Source of the DNA: an uncultured Saprospiraceae bacterium | GTDB lineage: Bacteria > Bacteroidota > Bacteroidia > Chitinophagales > Saprospiraceae | Direction of reading: 5' to 3' | Length of the DNA stretch: 64,000 nucleotides | Assembly: GCA_937928045.1 (NCBI GenBank) | Contig: CALFWO010000027.1 | Location: 114,035-178,034 of the forward strand | Shown here: piece after piece, positions 11,126 to 18,663 of the stretch | How the letters are laid out: each line of letters opens with the position of its first letter | Numbering within the stretch: position 1 is the stretch's first letter | Notes under the pieces: model-generated | Database searches by the model: none | What the model was told of the DNA's origin: nothing | Seen by the model: only the letters and a program-made list of their open reading frames with translations | Made by a program: the position numbers and the translations under genes

Positions 11126-11154
11126 AAAAGGCTCCTTTTTAGGAGCCTTTTTTA
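11126..11154 (+). terminator. rho-independent terminator of secA
   Basis: AAAAGGCTCCT, a four-base T loop, then AGGAGCCTTTT followed by a T run. Stem of 11 pairs, starting 10 bases after the secA stop. Confidence 0.9.
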
Positions 11155-11191
11155 TTTGTAGCTTTAGCAAAATAATTTCTAATAATCATCT

Positions 11192-12544
11192 ATGCCTTTT
11201 TCATTGGAATTTGCTGATTTGGCCAAGCACTTTTTGGAGGTGACTAAAGATCGTTTCCTAGTTTATAAAGGCCTTGGAGATCGCACTTTTGAACAGTTGT
11301 TGGAAGAAGACTTTCATGTTGTTGCAAACAATGAAGCGAATAGTATTGCACAACTCATCCAACATTTGCATGGAAACATGATCTCTCGTTGGACAGATTT
11401 TTTAACAACTGATGGTGAAAAGAAAAGTCGACAAAGGGATCAAGAATTTATAAATCAAAAGTTGAGCAGAGAAGCTTTGCTCAAACTTTGGGAGTCTGGT
11501 TGGCAATTGTTTTTTCAATCTTTTGATGAGATTTCGGAAGAGAATTTGATGGACCTTATTTTTATTCGCTCAGAAGAACACACTGTGCTTCAAGCCGTTC
11601 AAAGACAACTCGCACATTATACCACTCATATTGGACAAATCATTCATCAGGCAAAAATTATCAAAGGAGAAAAATTTACTTCATTAAGCATTCCCAAAGG
11701 AGAATCTGCCGCCTTTTTTTCAAAGGTGACCGCTGAAAGAAGCTCTCGAATTTTAGTACCAATAGATTTTTCTGATTGTTCTAAAAATGCGTTGCAGTTT
11801 GCCATAAAATTAGCGAAGGAAATTCACGCTAAAATTTGGGTGATTCATGTAATTTATCCGCATTTGAATCCGGGAATAAGTCTTGCCAATGAAGCATTAA
11901 ACAATCAAATAAACCAAGCCAAAAAGCGACTAGATGAGTTGATTAAAACTTTTGATTCACAAAACGTAAGACTTGTTGGAAAAATAGAAGTAGGCTTTGT
12001 TGTTGATCAGATTTTAGAAGAAGAGAAAAAGAAAAAAGTAGATTTTATAATTCTCGGGAATAATGGTTTTAGTCATGGAGCAACCCAAGCTTTTGGTTCA
12101 ACGGCTTCAGAAGTTGCGTTCAATAGTAAGTCAAAAGTATTACTCATTCCGCCCAAAGTTACTTTTAGTCAACCTAGTCTAATGGTATTAGCCAACGATC
12201 AAAATCAAATTCAAGAATCTCAAATTATTAAGGCTTTAGAATTTAGTAAAAAAATGAGCGCCGAGTTAGAATTAATTCATGTTGGAAAAACGGAGCCGGA
12301 AATTTCGAGTTCTTCTTTTATGACCAATATGTTGAATACGATCGGTCGTCCTATTAAATCTGTTTTGGCTAAAGAAAATGAAACAGCAATACTACCGGCC
12401 CTTAATACTTATGCGGAAGAAGTAAAAGCAGATTGGATTATGATGATTCCTAAAGAGCGTAGTTTTTGGAAAAATATATTAAGACCTCCAACTGCCCAAG
12501 GATTTGCGTGCTGTACAGATTTACCCCTGTTGGTTTTTAGATAG
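11192..12544 (+). CDS. DinB-like (DUF1572) domain fused to tandem universal stress protein domains
   Basis: One uninterrupted 450-residue reading frame joining families usually encoded separately. Residues 1-165 resemble DUF1572/DinB-like four-helix proteins (NNEANSIAQLIQHLHGNMISRWTDF, then RSEEHTVLQAVQRQLAHYTTHIGQIIH with the paired histidines expected of a metal site). From about 185 a UspA domain begins (SRILVPIDFSDCSKNALQF) and carries the ATP-binding pattern G-x2-G-x9-G-S/T in GNNGFSHGATQAFGST (about 290-305). A second, degenerate Usp-like half (about 330-450) lacks that motif. Function unknown; a cytoplasmic stress protein with a metal- or thiol-handling head is the natural guess. It converges with the BstA-like DinB gene, whose stop codon is one base away. 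Start ATG fits the usual DUF1572 N-terminus. Confidence 0.85.
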   Translation: MPFSLEFADLAKHFLEVTKDRFLVYKGLGDRTFEQLLEEDFHVVANNEANSIAQLIQHLHGNMISRWTDFLTTDGEKKSRQRDQEFINQKLSREALLKLWESGWQLFFQSFDEISEENLMDLIFIRSEEHTVLQAVQRQLAHYTTHIGQIIHQAKIIKGEKFTSLSIPKGESAAFFSKVTAERSSRILVPIDFSDCSKNALQFAIKLAKEIHAKIWVIHVIYPHLNPGISLANEALNNQINQAKKRLDELIKTFDSQNVRLVGKIEVGFVVDQILEEEKKKKVDFIILGNNGFSHGATQAFGSTASEVAFNSKSKVLLIPPKVTFSQPSLMVLANDQNQIQESQIIKALEFSKKMSAELELIHVGKTEPEISSSSFMTNMLNTIGRPIKSVLAKENETAILPALNTYAEEVKADWIMMIPKERSFWKNILRPPTAQGFACCTDLPLLVFR

Positions 12545-12545
12545 A

Positions 12546-13076
12546 CTAGTATTTCCCTTCAGACTCCAAGCCTTGCTTCAAGTGAGCACAGTGATGCTCT
12601 CCATGCCATGCATACATTTGTATCGCCTTGCGTAACGAAACGTGCTCATTATCACCAGGGTGGAAATAAGTGTTTTCAAGCTCGTTTTCCTCTAATTGAT
12701 TTAAAAATGTGACCCATTTCTGGTGCAATGAAAAAATTATTTTCATCGAATTAACAATGTCTACTGAACATGCATCTGGAAACTTAGACCAGGCATTCTC
12801 ATCATATGGTGTAATTAATGCACCTGAAGTTGTACGAGCAATTTTCATTCTAATGTAAGCATTCATGTGACTATCAGAGATATGATGAATTACTTGACAT
12901 AACGTCCATCCATTAGGCCTGTATCGCCAATTAAGTTGTTTTTCTGTTACATTCTCAAGAATAGAGTTTAGCTCATTCGGTAGATTTTTAATGCGTAATA
13001 TTCCTTCTTTTGACTCTTTGTCGACATTGAATTCAAACTTGCCAATAGGGAACTTGAGAAGGTCTAAGTGTTTCAT
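12546..13076 (-). CDS. bstA: DinB/YfiT family putative bacillithiol S-transferase
   Basis: A 176-residue four-helix protein matching B. subtilis YfiT/BstA along most of its length: PIGKFEF near the start, PNGWTLCQVIHHISDSHMNAYIRMK, PYDENAWSKF, FHPGDNEHVSLRKAIQMYAWHGEHHCAHL. The metal triad of the family is intact: His65 (second His of VIHH), His161 and His165 (WHGEHHCAH). In Firmicutes BstA joins bacillithiol to electrophiles and antibiotics; in this organism the thiol partner is inferred, supported by the YpdA-type reductase 9 kb away. The gene name is by homology only. It faces the DinB/UspA fusion tail to tail with no hairpin between them. Confidence 0.85.
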   Translation of the reverse strand: MKHLDLLKFPIGKFEFNVDKESKEGILRIKNLPNELNSILENVTEKQLNWRYRPNGWTLCQVIHHISDSHMNAYIRMKIARTTSGALITPYDENAWSKFPDACSVDIVNSMKIIFSLHQKWVTFLNQLEENELENTYFHPGDNEHVSLRKAIQMYAWHGEHHCAHLKQGLESEGKY

Positions 13077-13371
13077 TTAGAAGCAGTTTTTTTGTGACAT
13101 GGTAAAAAAATGGCATTTCTTTTGCAAAATGATAAGTGTATAGCGACCATGCCCCTTTAAATAAAATTATAAGATTTACTACATAACTGACTGAAATGAA
13201 GTCCAACTCCATTCTCTGCAAAGGTGTCAAAGAACAAATAGAACTGCTCCCAAGGTTCGATCAATTTATTCCAAATTTAGGGGTTTGCTTTTCTTCTAAT
13301 TCATTTTCAAGACAAATTTTTTTCGGAAAAAATATTACTTGTTCACATGTAGTGTTAAAACAGAGATAATC

Positions 13372-14433
13372 ATGACCAAAACGAGTAAGATTTTTGAGCA
13401 ATTAAAAACGCTAGAAGTTAGCTCAGATGTTAAGAATAAAATTGCTGACTATGTAGCTCAGATTGAAAAGGAAGTTTCTAGGAAAGATTTTATTATTGAT
13501 AAAATTGAAAAGGAAAAATATATTTCTGGCCAAATTTTAAATAATACAATAAAAGATCTTCAAGATAAGCAACAAGAAATTGTATTTGCAAATGAAAAAT
13601 TGTTGAATCAAAAGCAGGAAATAGAGTTAAAGAATCTAGAACTGGTTCAGCGGAAAGTTGTAGTAGACAATCAGCAAATATTATTGAAGCGGAAATTTGA
13701 GGAAATGGAAAGTTCTTACAAAGAGTTAGAACAGTTTTCATACATCGCCTCACATGATTTAAAAAGCCCATTGAGAAATATTGGGACTTTTGCCCAATTA
13801 CTTCAAAAGAAGTTAGCAGGTAAGTTAGATAAACAAGAGAACGAGTTTATAAACTTTATAGTCAAAGGAACTCATCAAATGAATTCTATAATTGACGATC
13901 TATTGAAGTTTTCGCGAATAGGTGTTAAGGAGGGTGATTTCCAGATGTTAGATATCAATGAAATACTCGAGTTGGTTCAGTTTAATTTAACACAAGAAGT
14001 TAAGGAAAATGATGTTCTTCTAGAAGTTGAACAGATGCCTACTGCATTATATGCTAATAGATCAAGTTTAATTCAATTATTTCAAAATTTAATTTCTAAT
14101 GCGATCAAATTCAAGTCGGATCGTCGTCCTCTGATAAGAGTAGGAGTCGAAGAACTACCAGATTGCTTTATCTTTTCTGTTCGAGATAATGGAGTAGGAA
14201 TGGATGAAAAATTTCAGAAAAAGGCTTTTGAACCTTTTCAACGGTTAAACAATCAAGAAAGGCCTGGAACAGGAATGGGCTTAGCGATTTGCAGAAAAAT
14301 AGCAATGCTTCATAAAGGAGACATAAGATATGAGTCTGTTGTCGGACAAGGAACAGACTTTTATTTCAAGGTTTCTAAGGGAATTGGTAACCAAAATGGG
14401 GTTCAGAAAATTCTTGTTGAATCCAGCAACTAA
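13372..14433 (+). CDS. soluble sensor histidine kinase
   Basis: Cytoplasmic two-component kinase of 353 residues without membrane segment or recognisable PAS/GAF sensor. Residues 1-110 are a long charged coiled coil (repeated KEKYISGQILNNTIKDLQDKQQE-type heptads). The HisKA domain has the phospho-acceptor His128 in SYIASHDLKSPLRN; the ATPase domain shows an N box (NLISNAIKFKSD), G1 (DNGVGM), F box and G2 (GTGMGLAICRKIAMLHKG). The H-box and catalytic domain resemble the phytochrome/bacteriophytochrome-type kinases common in Bacteroidetes. The frame opens earlier, but the ATG at 13372 gives a sensible start (MTKTSKIFEQ). No response regulator gene is adjacent, so its partner is unknown. The coiled coil may be where it senses or dimerises with another protein. 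Confidence 0.9.
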   Translation: MTKTSKIFEQLKTLEVSSDVKNKIADYVAQIEKEVSRKDFIIDKIEKEKYISGQILNNTIKDLQDKQQEIVFANEKLLNQKQEIELKNLELVQRKVVVDNQQILLKRKFEEMESSYKELEQFSYIASHDLKSPLRNIGTFAQLLQKKLAGKLDKQENEFINFIVKGTHQMNSIIDDLLKFSRIGVKEGDFQMLDINEILELVQFNLTQEVKENDVLLEVEQMPTALYANRSSLIQLFQNLISNAIKFKSDRRPLIRVGVEELPDCFIFSVRDNGVGMDEKFQKKAFEPFQRLNNQERPGTGMGLAICRKIAMLHKGDIRYESVVGQGTDFYFKVSKGIGNQNGVQKILVESSN

Positions 14434-14484
14434 ATTTGACAAAAGACCGTTTAATATTTTCGGGCATCAATAGTAAAAAAAATA

Positions 14485-14492
14485 TATATTTG
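14485..14492 (+). promoter_or_regulatory. candidate -7 box for tRNA-Cys
   Basis: TATATTTG fits TAnnTTTG and lies 25 bases before the tRNA 5' end. No matching -33 TTG at the right spacing. Confidence 0.45.
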
Positions 14493-14517
14493 CCCTCCCA
14501 TTGAAAAATGGAACTTT

Positions 14518-14588
14518 GGTCGGGTGGCCGAGTGGCTAGGCAGAGGTCTGCAAAACCTCGTACGGCGGTTCGAATCCGTTCCCGACCT
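14518..14588 (+). tRNA. tRNA-Cys (GCA)
   Basis: 71-nt cloverleaf. Acceptor stem GGTCGGG (14518-14524) pairs with CCCGACC (14581-14587), with discriminator T at 14588, the U73 expected of cysteine tRNA. Anticodon stem GAGGT/ACCTC encloses loop CTGCAAA with anticodon GCA at 14550-14552. The T-arm has GGTTCGAATCC. The 3' CCA is not encoded. It reads the cysteine codons TGC and TGT. Confidence 0.96.
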
Positions 14589-14597
14589 CAACAAATT

Positions 14598-14630
14598 AAA
14601 GCTTCAGTTCTTTTGAACTGGAGCTTTTTT
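14598..14630 (+). terminator. terminator after tRNA-Cys
   Basis: AAAGCTTCAGTTC, a TTTT loop, then GAACTGGAGCTTT and a T run. A 13-position stem with one T-G type pair, ten bases downstream of the tRNA. Confidence 0.9.
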
Positions 14631-14673
14631 CATTTGGACAAAATAGGAGCTTGCTCACTATTTTGTCCAAATG
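14631..14673. repeat. 16-bp inverted repeat at the edge of the tandem repeat
   Basis: CATTTGGACAAAATAG (14631-14646) is the exact reverse complement of CTATTTTGTCCAAATG (14658-14673), leaving an 11-base loop. The right arm lies inside repeat copy 1 and recurs in copy 2 at 14771-14786; the left arm occurs only once here. Confidence 0.85.
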
Positions 14674-14743
14674 AAAAAAGAGCGCTCTGTCAAGAGAGCT
14701 AGCTTTTGATTGTTGAAACGAATCCCCCACTTTACGGATCGCG
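14646..14743. repeat. 98-bp direct repeat, copy 1
   Basis: Copy 1 of a tandem pair with a period of 113 bases (98-bp unit, 15-bp spacer). It starts GGAGCTTGCT and ends TTTACGGATCGCG; four mismatches against copy 2. It contains the palindrome AGAGCGCTCT (14679-14688) followed by AGAGAGCT. Reading frames exist across it, but the mismatches and stop positions give no sign of coding selection. It resembles a dispersed intergenic element sitting between a tRNA terminator and the nfu terminator. Confidence 0.9.
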
Positions 14744-14758
14744 CAGCAATCCTTTTGA

Positions 14759-14856
14759 GGAGCTTGCTTGCTATTTTGTCCAAATGAAAAAAGAGCGCTC
14801 TGTCAAGAGAGCTGGCTTTTGATTGTTGAAACGAATCTCCCACTTTACGGATCGCG
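14759..14856. repeat. 98-bp direct repeat, copy 2
   Basis: Second copy of the 98-bp unit. Differences from copy 1: TTGCTCAC becomes TTGCTTGC, GCTAGC becomes GCTGGC, and AATCCCCC becomes AATCTCCC. Together with copy 1 and the terminators this accounts for the whole 356-base gene-free stretch between tRNA-Cys and nfu. Confidence 0.9.
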
Positions 14857-14888
14857 AAACTGGGATCTCATTTGAAGTTTCCTAAACG

Positions 14889-14924
14889 AAAAAAGCCGAG
14901 ATCATAAAGATCTCGGCTTTTTTT
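14889..14924. terminator. bidirectional terminator downstream of nfu
   Basis: AAAAAAGCCGAGATC, loop ATAAA, GATCTCGGCTTTTTT: 15 pairs with A and T runs on both sides, so it can work on either strand. It lies 21 bases past the nfu stop and also shields nfu from the tRNA region. Confidence 0.92.
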
Positions 14925-14944
14925 GACTACCCGCAGAAAAGTAA

Positions 14945-15559
14945 TTATTCCGCTTCCGCTACCACTTCAGTAACTTCGGGGACCATTCTCTTCAACATCC
15001 CTTCAATACCCGCCTTTAACGTCACGGTGGAACTAGGACATCCAGAGCAAGACCCTTGAAGAATCACGGTAACTACCCCTTTCTCGAAAGATTTGAATTC
15101 GATATTACCGCCATCCATTTCAACAGCTGGCTTTACATAAGTTTCTATTAAGCTTTTGATTTTGGATACGATCTCAGCATCTTCCTCTGAATATTGGTAA
15201 CTAGCACCTCGCTCAGATTCTAAGGCCGCCATAGCCTCTGTAAAGCCTTCTTTTAGAATCTCTTTATCGGCCTCAACATATTCTTTGATGAACGCTTTTA
15301 ACTTCAGCATGATATCTTCCCAGCCATAGTTAAATTCCTTTGTGATCGTTACAAAGTTATTGCTGATATAAACTCCTTTTACATAAACTAGGTCGAACAA
15401 TTCTGCTCCTAATGGAGACCATTCTCTAGCAAGCGCTTCCTCACGAAAGTCAGCTGTACCTTGATATAACATCCGGTTCGTTACAAATTTCAAACTCTCT
15501 GGATTCGGAGTCTGCTCGGTATATAACATTACTGGATTCTTTGTTGCTGTATTTTCCAT
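14945..15559 (-). CDS. nfu: NifU-like Fe-S scaffold/carrier protein Nfu
   Basis: Carrier that delivers iron-sulfur clusters to apoproteins in the cytoplasm. An N-terminal Nfu_N domain (TEQTPNPESLKFVTNRML...) is joined to a C-terminal NifU domain (VKPAVEMDGGNIEFKSFEKGVVTVILQGSCSGCPSSTVTLKAGIE) with the cluster-binding CxxC at about residues 171 and 174. About 204 residues. The frame allows an ATG at 15574, but a good -7 box ending at 15583 would leave almost no leader for it, so I favour the ATG at 15559 (MENTATKN). The gene is 87 bases downstream of the FNR-like gene and probably has its own promoter. Confidence 0.92.
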   Translation of the reverse strand: MENTATKNPVMLYTEQTPNPESLKFVTNRMLYQGTADFREEALAREWSPLGAELFDLVYVKGVYISNNFVTITKEFNYGWEDIMLKLKAFIKEYVEADKEILKEGFTEAMAALESERGASYQYSEEDAEIVSKIKSLIETYVKPAVEMDGGNIEFKSFEKGVVTVILQGSCSGCPSSTVTLKAGIEGMLKRMVPEVTEVVAEAE

Positions 15560-15582
15560 ACTATTCAATTGCATTTAGCTTA

Positions 15583-15590
15583 CAAAGGTA
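15583..15590 (-). promoter_or_regulatory. candidate -7 box for nfu
   Basis: On the minus strand TACCTTTG matches TAnnTTTG exactly; no clear -33 TTG. It sits 23 bases from the preferred nfu ATG. Confidence 0.45.
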
Positions 15591-15646
15591 ACACCTTTTT
15601 AGCTCAGATGGTTTTAAGATTGGTAATCACAAAGTCATGTTCTAGT

Positions 15647-16369
15647 CTATCCATATAATTCATAGACCACTTGGCGCTTATCATATCCTAATTCTAAAAT
15701 GATTTTCTCCACTGCGGAATCGACCATTTGCGACCAACCACAAAGGTAAAACTTGCGATCAGCCTGGGGAACTTTGTAAAGCTTTTCATAAACCCGATGA
15801 ACATGGCCTTTCCAGCCAGTCCAATTTTCTTCACGACTCAAAACAATACTATAGGTGCAATTGGGTATTTCCATGGCTAAGGCGTTTAATTCATCCCGAT
15901 ACAAGATATTATCCTTTGTTCTAGTCCCAAAGATCAAGTGAATTCCTTTGTGCTCAATTTTATCCTTGGCAATTTTTTGAAGCATAGATCGAAATGGAGC
16001 TACTCCTGTACCCGTACAGACTAAAATCATCTGATGATCCAATTGCTTAGGAAGTACAAACCCTCCTGAGGGCCCTTTGAATCTAATCTCAGTACCAACA
16101 GCTGCTGTTTCAAATAAATATTCCGTTCCCGCTCCTCCATCCAATTTGACGATGCAGAATTCTAAAACATTGGTACCATCTGGTCCATTAGCTATAGAAT
16201 AGCTGCGCCAACGTTTCAACCTTTTTTCATGTATCGGTAAATCCATCGTTACAAACTGTCCCGCTTCAAAATCAATAATATCTTCACTATCTACCTGAAG
16301 AAAAAATCGTCTAGTATTCGGTCCTTCTTGAAGGATTTCAGTGATCTTAGAATTGTACCATTTCCACAT
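15647..16369 (-). CDS. ferredoxin-NADP reductase-like flavoprotein
   Basis: 240-residue FAD-dependent oxidoreductase of the ferredoxin-NADP reductase fold. The FAD-binding motif is RSYSIAN (55-61), the pyridine-nucleotide motif is GTGVAPF (120-126), and the C-terminal half ends with YLCGWSQMVDSAVEKI and a terminal aromatic tail (YELYG), as in bacterial FNRs. There is no 2Fe-2S or heme domain, so it is a bare reductase module. It is the last gene of the isoprenoid operon, nine bases behind the GHMP kinase. That context suggests, without proving, that it supplies electrons to a flavin or ferredoxin, perhaps to the FMN of the type 2 isopentenyl isomerase encoded first in the operon. Confidence 0.88.
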   Translation of the reverse strand: MWKWYNSKITEILQEGPNTRRFFLQVDSEDIIDFEAGQFVTMDLPIHEKRLKRWRSYSIANGPDGTNVLEFCIVKLDGGAGTEYLFETAAVGTEIRFKGPSGGFVLPKQLDHQMILVCTGTGVAPFRSMLQKIAKDKIEHKGIHLIFGTRTKDNILYRDELNALAMEIPNCTYSIVLSREENWTGWKGHVHRVYEKLYKVPQADRKFYLCGWSQMVDSAVEKIILELGYDKRQVVYELYG

Positions 16370-16378
16370 AGCTGGTGA

Positions 16379-17311
16379 TTATAAAATGATCTCTGAAAAT
16401 CGATAAACTTCTTCCAATCCCAAATTTCCACAAAAGTCTTTTACTTTTTCAAACTCCCAAGGTGTTGCAATCAATGCAAAGTCGCCACCCCAAGCTCCTA
16501 AACTTTTGATAGCTCCGGGGATTCCGGCAAAAAGTACTTCCTGGAGTGGAACCAGTTGCACATAATCCCCAGTAAGTCTTTCTAATTCTTGGACACAAGC
16601 ACAAAAGGTCGAAAGGTCAGCGGCTTTTCCAAGCATCATACTCAATTGGCTGATTTGTCGAATAAGACCGGGATCCACTTCTCCTTGAGATTTATATTTA
16701 CGAATCCCTTCTCGACTATTTTGTTTTTTCCCTAAGTACACTAGGAAAAGTTGATCTACAAAACTTGGTTGAAAAGAAAGTGCTTTTGCAGTGGGAGGGA
16801 CCGTGTTGTTTTGGTAAAAAATAGGACCTGTTGCAGCTGCACAAGCCAAATCATAACCAGAACCACCGAAAGTCGCTGCGGCTAGCTGATAGGGATCAAT
16901 TTCTGCCCAGTTAGCTAAATTAGCAAGTAGCGTCGAACTGGTGCCAAGTCCCCACTGACGATCAAATTCTAAATGCGTCGTGATTTCAAATGCGTGAGTA
17001 AAAAGATCAGAACGTTGCTCTTTGATATAGCTTAAGATTTGAATAATTCTTGCTGAGGTATCTTCATCGGAAGAAGATACGACATTCAAGTTTTGCAAAT
17101 CAAAACTGCCTTCAAACCAAAGTTGGGCATTGTGGTCATAACTTTTCCAAGTCAAAACCAAAGCCTTTGAATCGACCGGCTTAACCTTTAAGTATTGTCC
17201 TTTTTTTGTGGGAAAAGCCAAGGCAACCGCTCCATCTAAAACGAAGTATTCTCCTGCTAGAAGAAGTTTCCCCTGTGCGAAGAATTCGCTCGAAGTCTGA
17301 TTAATTTCCAA
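16379..17311 (-). CDS. GYDIA-type GHMP kinase of the mevalonate pathway
   Basis: 310-residue GHMP-superfamily small-molecule kinase. Motif 1 is GKLLLAGEYFVL (14-25), motif 2 is GLGTSST (121-127; the common form is GLGSSAA), and GYDLA (152-156) is the signature of the Bacteroidetes GYDIA subgroup. Motif 3 is in the GAWGGDFAL region near 275-283. It probably phosphorylates mevalonate or phosphomevalonate, given the flanking HMG-CoA reductase and isopentenyl isomerase; the exact step cannot be read from sequence. The start is TTG at 17311: no ATG precedes motif 1. The first 11 bases overlap the end of HMG-CoA reductase, so translation is coupled. Confidence 0.88.
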   Translation of the reverse strand: MEINQTSSEFFAQGKLLLAGEYFVLDGAVALAFPTKKGQYLKVKPVDSKALVLTWKSYDHNAQLWFEGSFDLQNLNVVSSSDEDTSARIIQILSYIKEQRSDLFTHAFEITTHLEFDRQWGLGTSSTLLANLANWAEIDPYQLAAATFGGSGYDLACAAATGPIFYQNNTVPPTAKALSFQPSFVDQLFLVYLGKKQNSREGIRKYKSQGEVDPGLIRQISQLSMMLGKAADLSTFCACVQELERLTGDYVQLVPLQEVLFAGIPGAIKSLGAWGGDFALIATPWEFEKVKDFCGNLGLEEVYRFSEIIL

Positions 17312-18656
17312 ATGTTTTTTCTGTTCTTTTTGATCCGCGAAGTCGTTCTAGAAATTCACGAACGCCTGTGAAAGTGACCACTTCTGTTTCGAAATAAGCC
17401 ATCGCTTTTTGACTTTCCTTTTCGTTGGCTTCAAAATGATTTAAAATATTCATAAGGTGCATTTTCATGTGGCCTTTCTGAATTCCAGTAGTTACTAAAG
17501 ATCTTATAGCTGCAAAGTTTTGCGCCAAACCTGTCGCAGCAATGATTGACATCAACTCTTCCGCATTGGGGTTACCCAGCAGCTCTAAAGAACGCTTGGC
17601 AATTGGATGTAATTTGGTAAGACCACCAACGGTACCAACTGCTAATGGCAAGTCCATCCAAAATCTAAAGTTGCCATCTTTCACTTCGCAATGACTCAAG
17701 CTTGCATATTGACCTTTGCTAGCGGCATAAGTATGCCCACAGGCCTCAATGGCTCTGAAGTCGTTTCCTGTGGCAAGTACCACTGCATCTACACCGTTGA
17801 ATATTCCTTTGTTGTGAGTTGTCGCTCGATAAGGATCTATTTCCGCAATTTTAATCGCCTTGCAAAATTTCTTTGCGAAAGTTTCGGCACTCATATTTCC
17901 CGCGAATTGCCCTAAATCTTTTACAGGACATTGGACCCAAGTTCGTACAATACACTCGGGAGTGAAATTTGAAAGGATAGCCATAATTACCTCGCAAGCT
18001 TTTTCCAAATCAGAAAAATCTTCTTGCTCCAGTATGAATGCTTTTAAGATTCTCCCCCACTCTTCTAATATTGAATTAATGAAATTAGCTCCCATTGAAT
18101 CACAGGTTTCAAACGAACCTTTCAGTTGATAATAATTATCAACTTTATCACTCATGTCTAATAACTCAATATTAGTTATTCCTCCTCCTCTCGAAGACAT
18201 TCGTTCTGTCAAGTGTTGGGTATCTAATATTAATCTTTCTTTTAGTTGAGGAAAAATTGCCTTTAGATCTTTTGCTTTACCGTACCAATTAAAATGTACT
18301 TGACCAATCTTGGTTGTTCCTAGAATTTCTGCTTTGAATCCTCCTCTCGACATCCAAAATTTTGCTGCAGCAGAAGCGGCGGCAACAACAGAACTTTCTT
18401 CAATAACCATAGGAACTACATAAGTACGACCATTGATTACCATGTTTGGAGCAACACCGTAGGGCAGCATAAAGTTAGAAATCGTATTTTCACTAAACCC
18501 ATCAATAACTTTTTGCTGATCCTCTTCAACCCAATAACTCTTTAGTTCACGCATTACGGCATCCGGTTGCTTAAAGAAGGTCTCAACCAACCACTTCATC
18601 TTACCTCTTTTAGACAATTTCGAAAACCCGCTGATAGATTTATTTTCTGATTTCAT
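17301..18656 (-). CDS. mvaA: class II hydroxymethylglutaryl-CoA reductase
   Basis: Makes mevalonate from HMG-CoA with NAD(P)H, the committed step of the mevalonate route. 451 residues, typical of class II enzymes. Catalytic residues are all present: Glu in MVIEESSV (86-87), Lys283 in THNKGIFNG, Asp299 in ATGNDF and His396 in QKGHMKMHL; ASKGQY (312-317) is also conserved. The frame opens at 18695, inside fni, but the ATG at 18656 is preceded by GGGAAAAG, a fair ribosome-binding site, and begins seven bases after the fni stop. Soluble, with no membrane anchor. Second gene of the fni - mvaA - GHMP kinase - FNR operon. Confidence 0.96.
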   Translation of the reverse strand: MKSENKSISGFSKLSKRGKMKWLVETFFKQPDAVMRELKSYWVEEDQQKVIDGFSENTISNFMLPYGVAPNMVINGRTYVVPMVIEESSVVAAASAAAKFWMSRGGFKAEILGTTKIGQVHFNWYGKAKDLKAIFPQLKERLILDTQHLTERMSSRGGGITNIELLDMSDKVDNYYQLKGSFETCDSMGANFINSILEEWGRILKAFILEQEDFSDLEKACEVIMAILSNFTPECIVRTWVQCPVKDLGQFAGNMSAETFAKKFCKAIKIAEIDPYRATTHNKGIFNGVDAVVLATGNDFRAIEACGHTYAASKGQYASLSHCEVKDGNFRFWMDLPLAVGTVGGLTKLHPIAKRSLELLGNPNAEELMSIIAATGLAQNFAAIRSLVTTGIQKGHMKMHLMNILNHFEANEKESQKAMAYFETEVVTFTGVREFLERLRGSKRTEKTFGN

Positions 18657-18663
18657 CTTTTCC

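Noticed and set aside
14508..14702. A 64-codon frame across tRNA-Cys and the repeat
   Set aside because: It overlaps a perfect tRNA and its terminator; the translation is arginine-rich noise.
14658..14843. A minus-strand frame of 61 codons across the tandem repeats
   Set aside because: Its apparent internal repetition comes from the DNA repeat itself; no ribosome-binding site or conservation argument.
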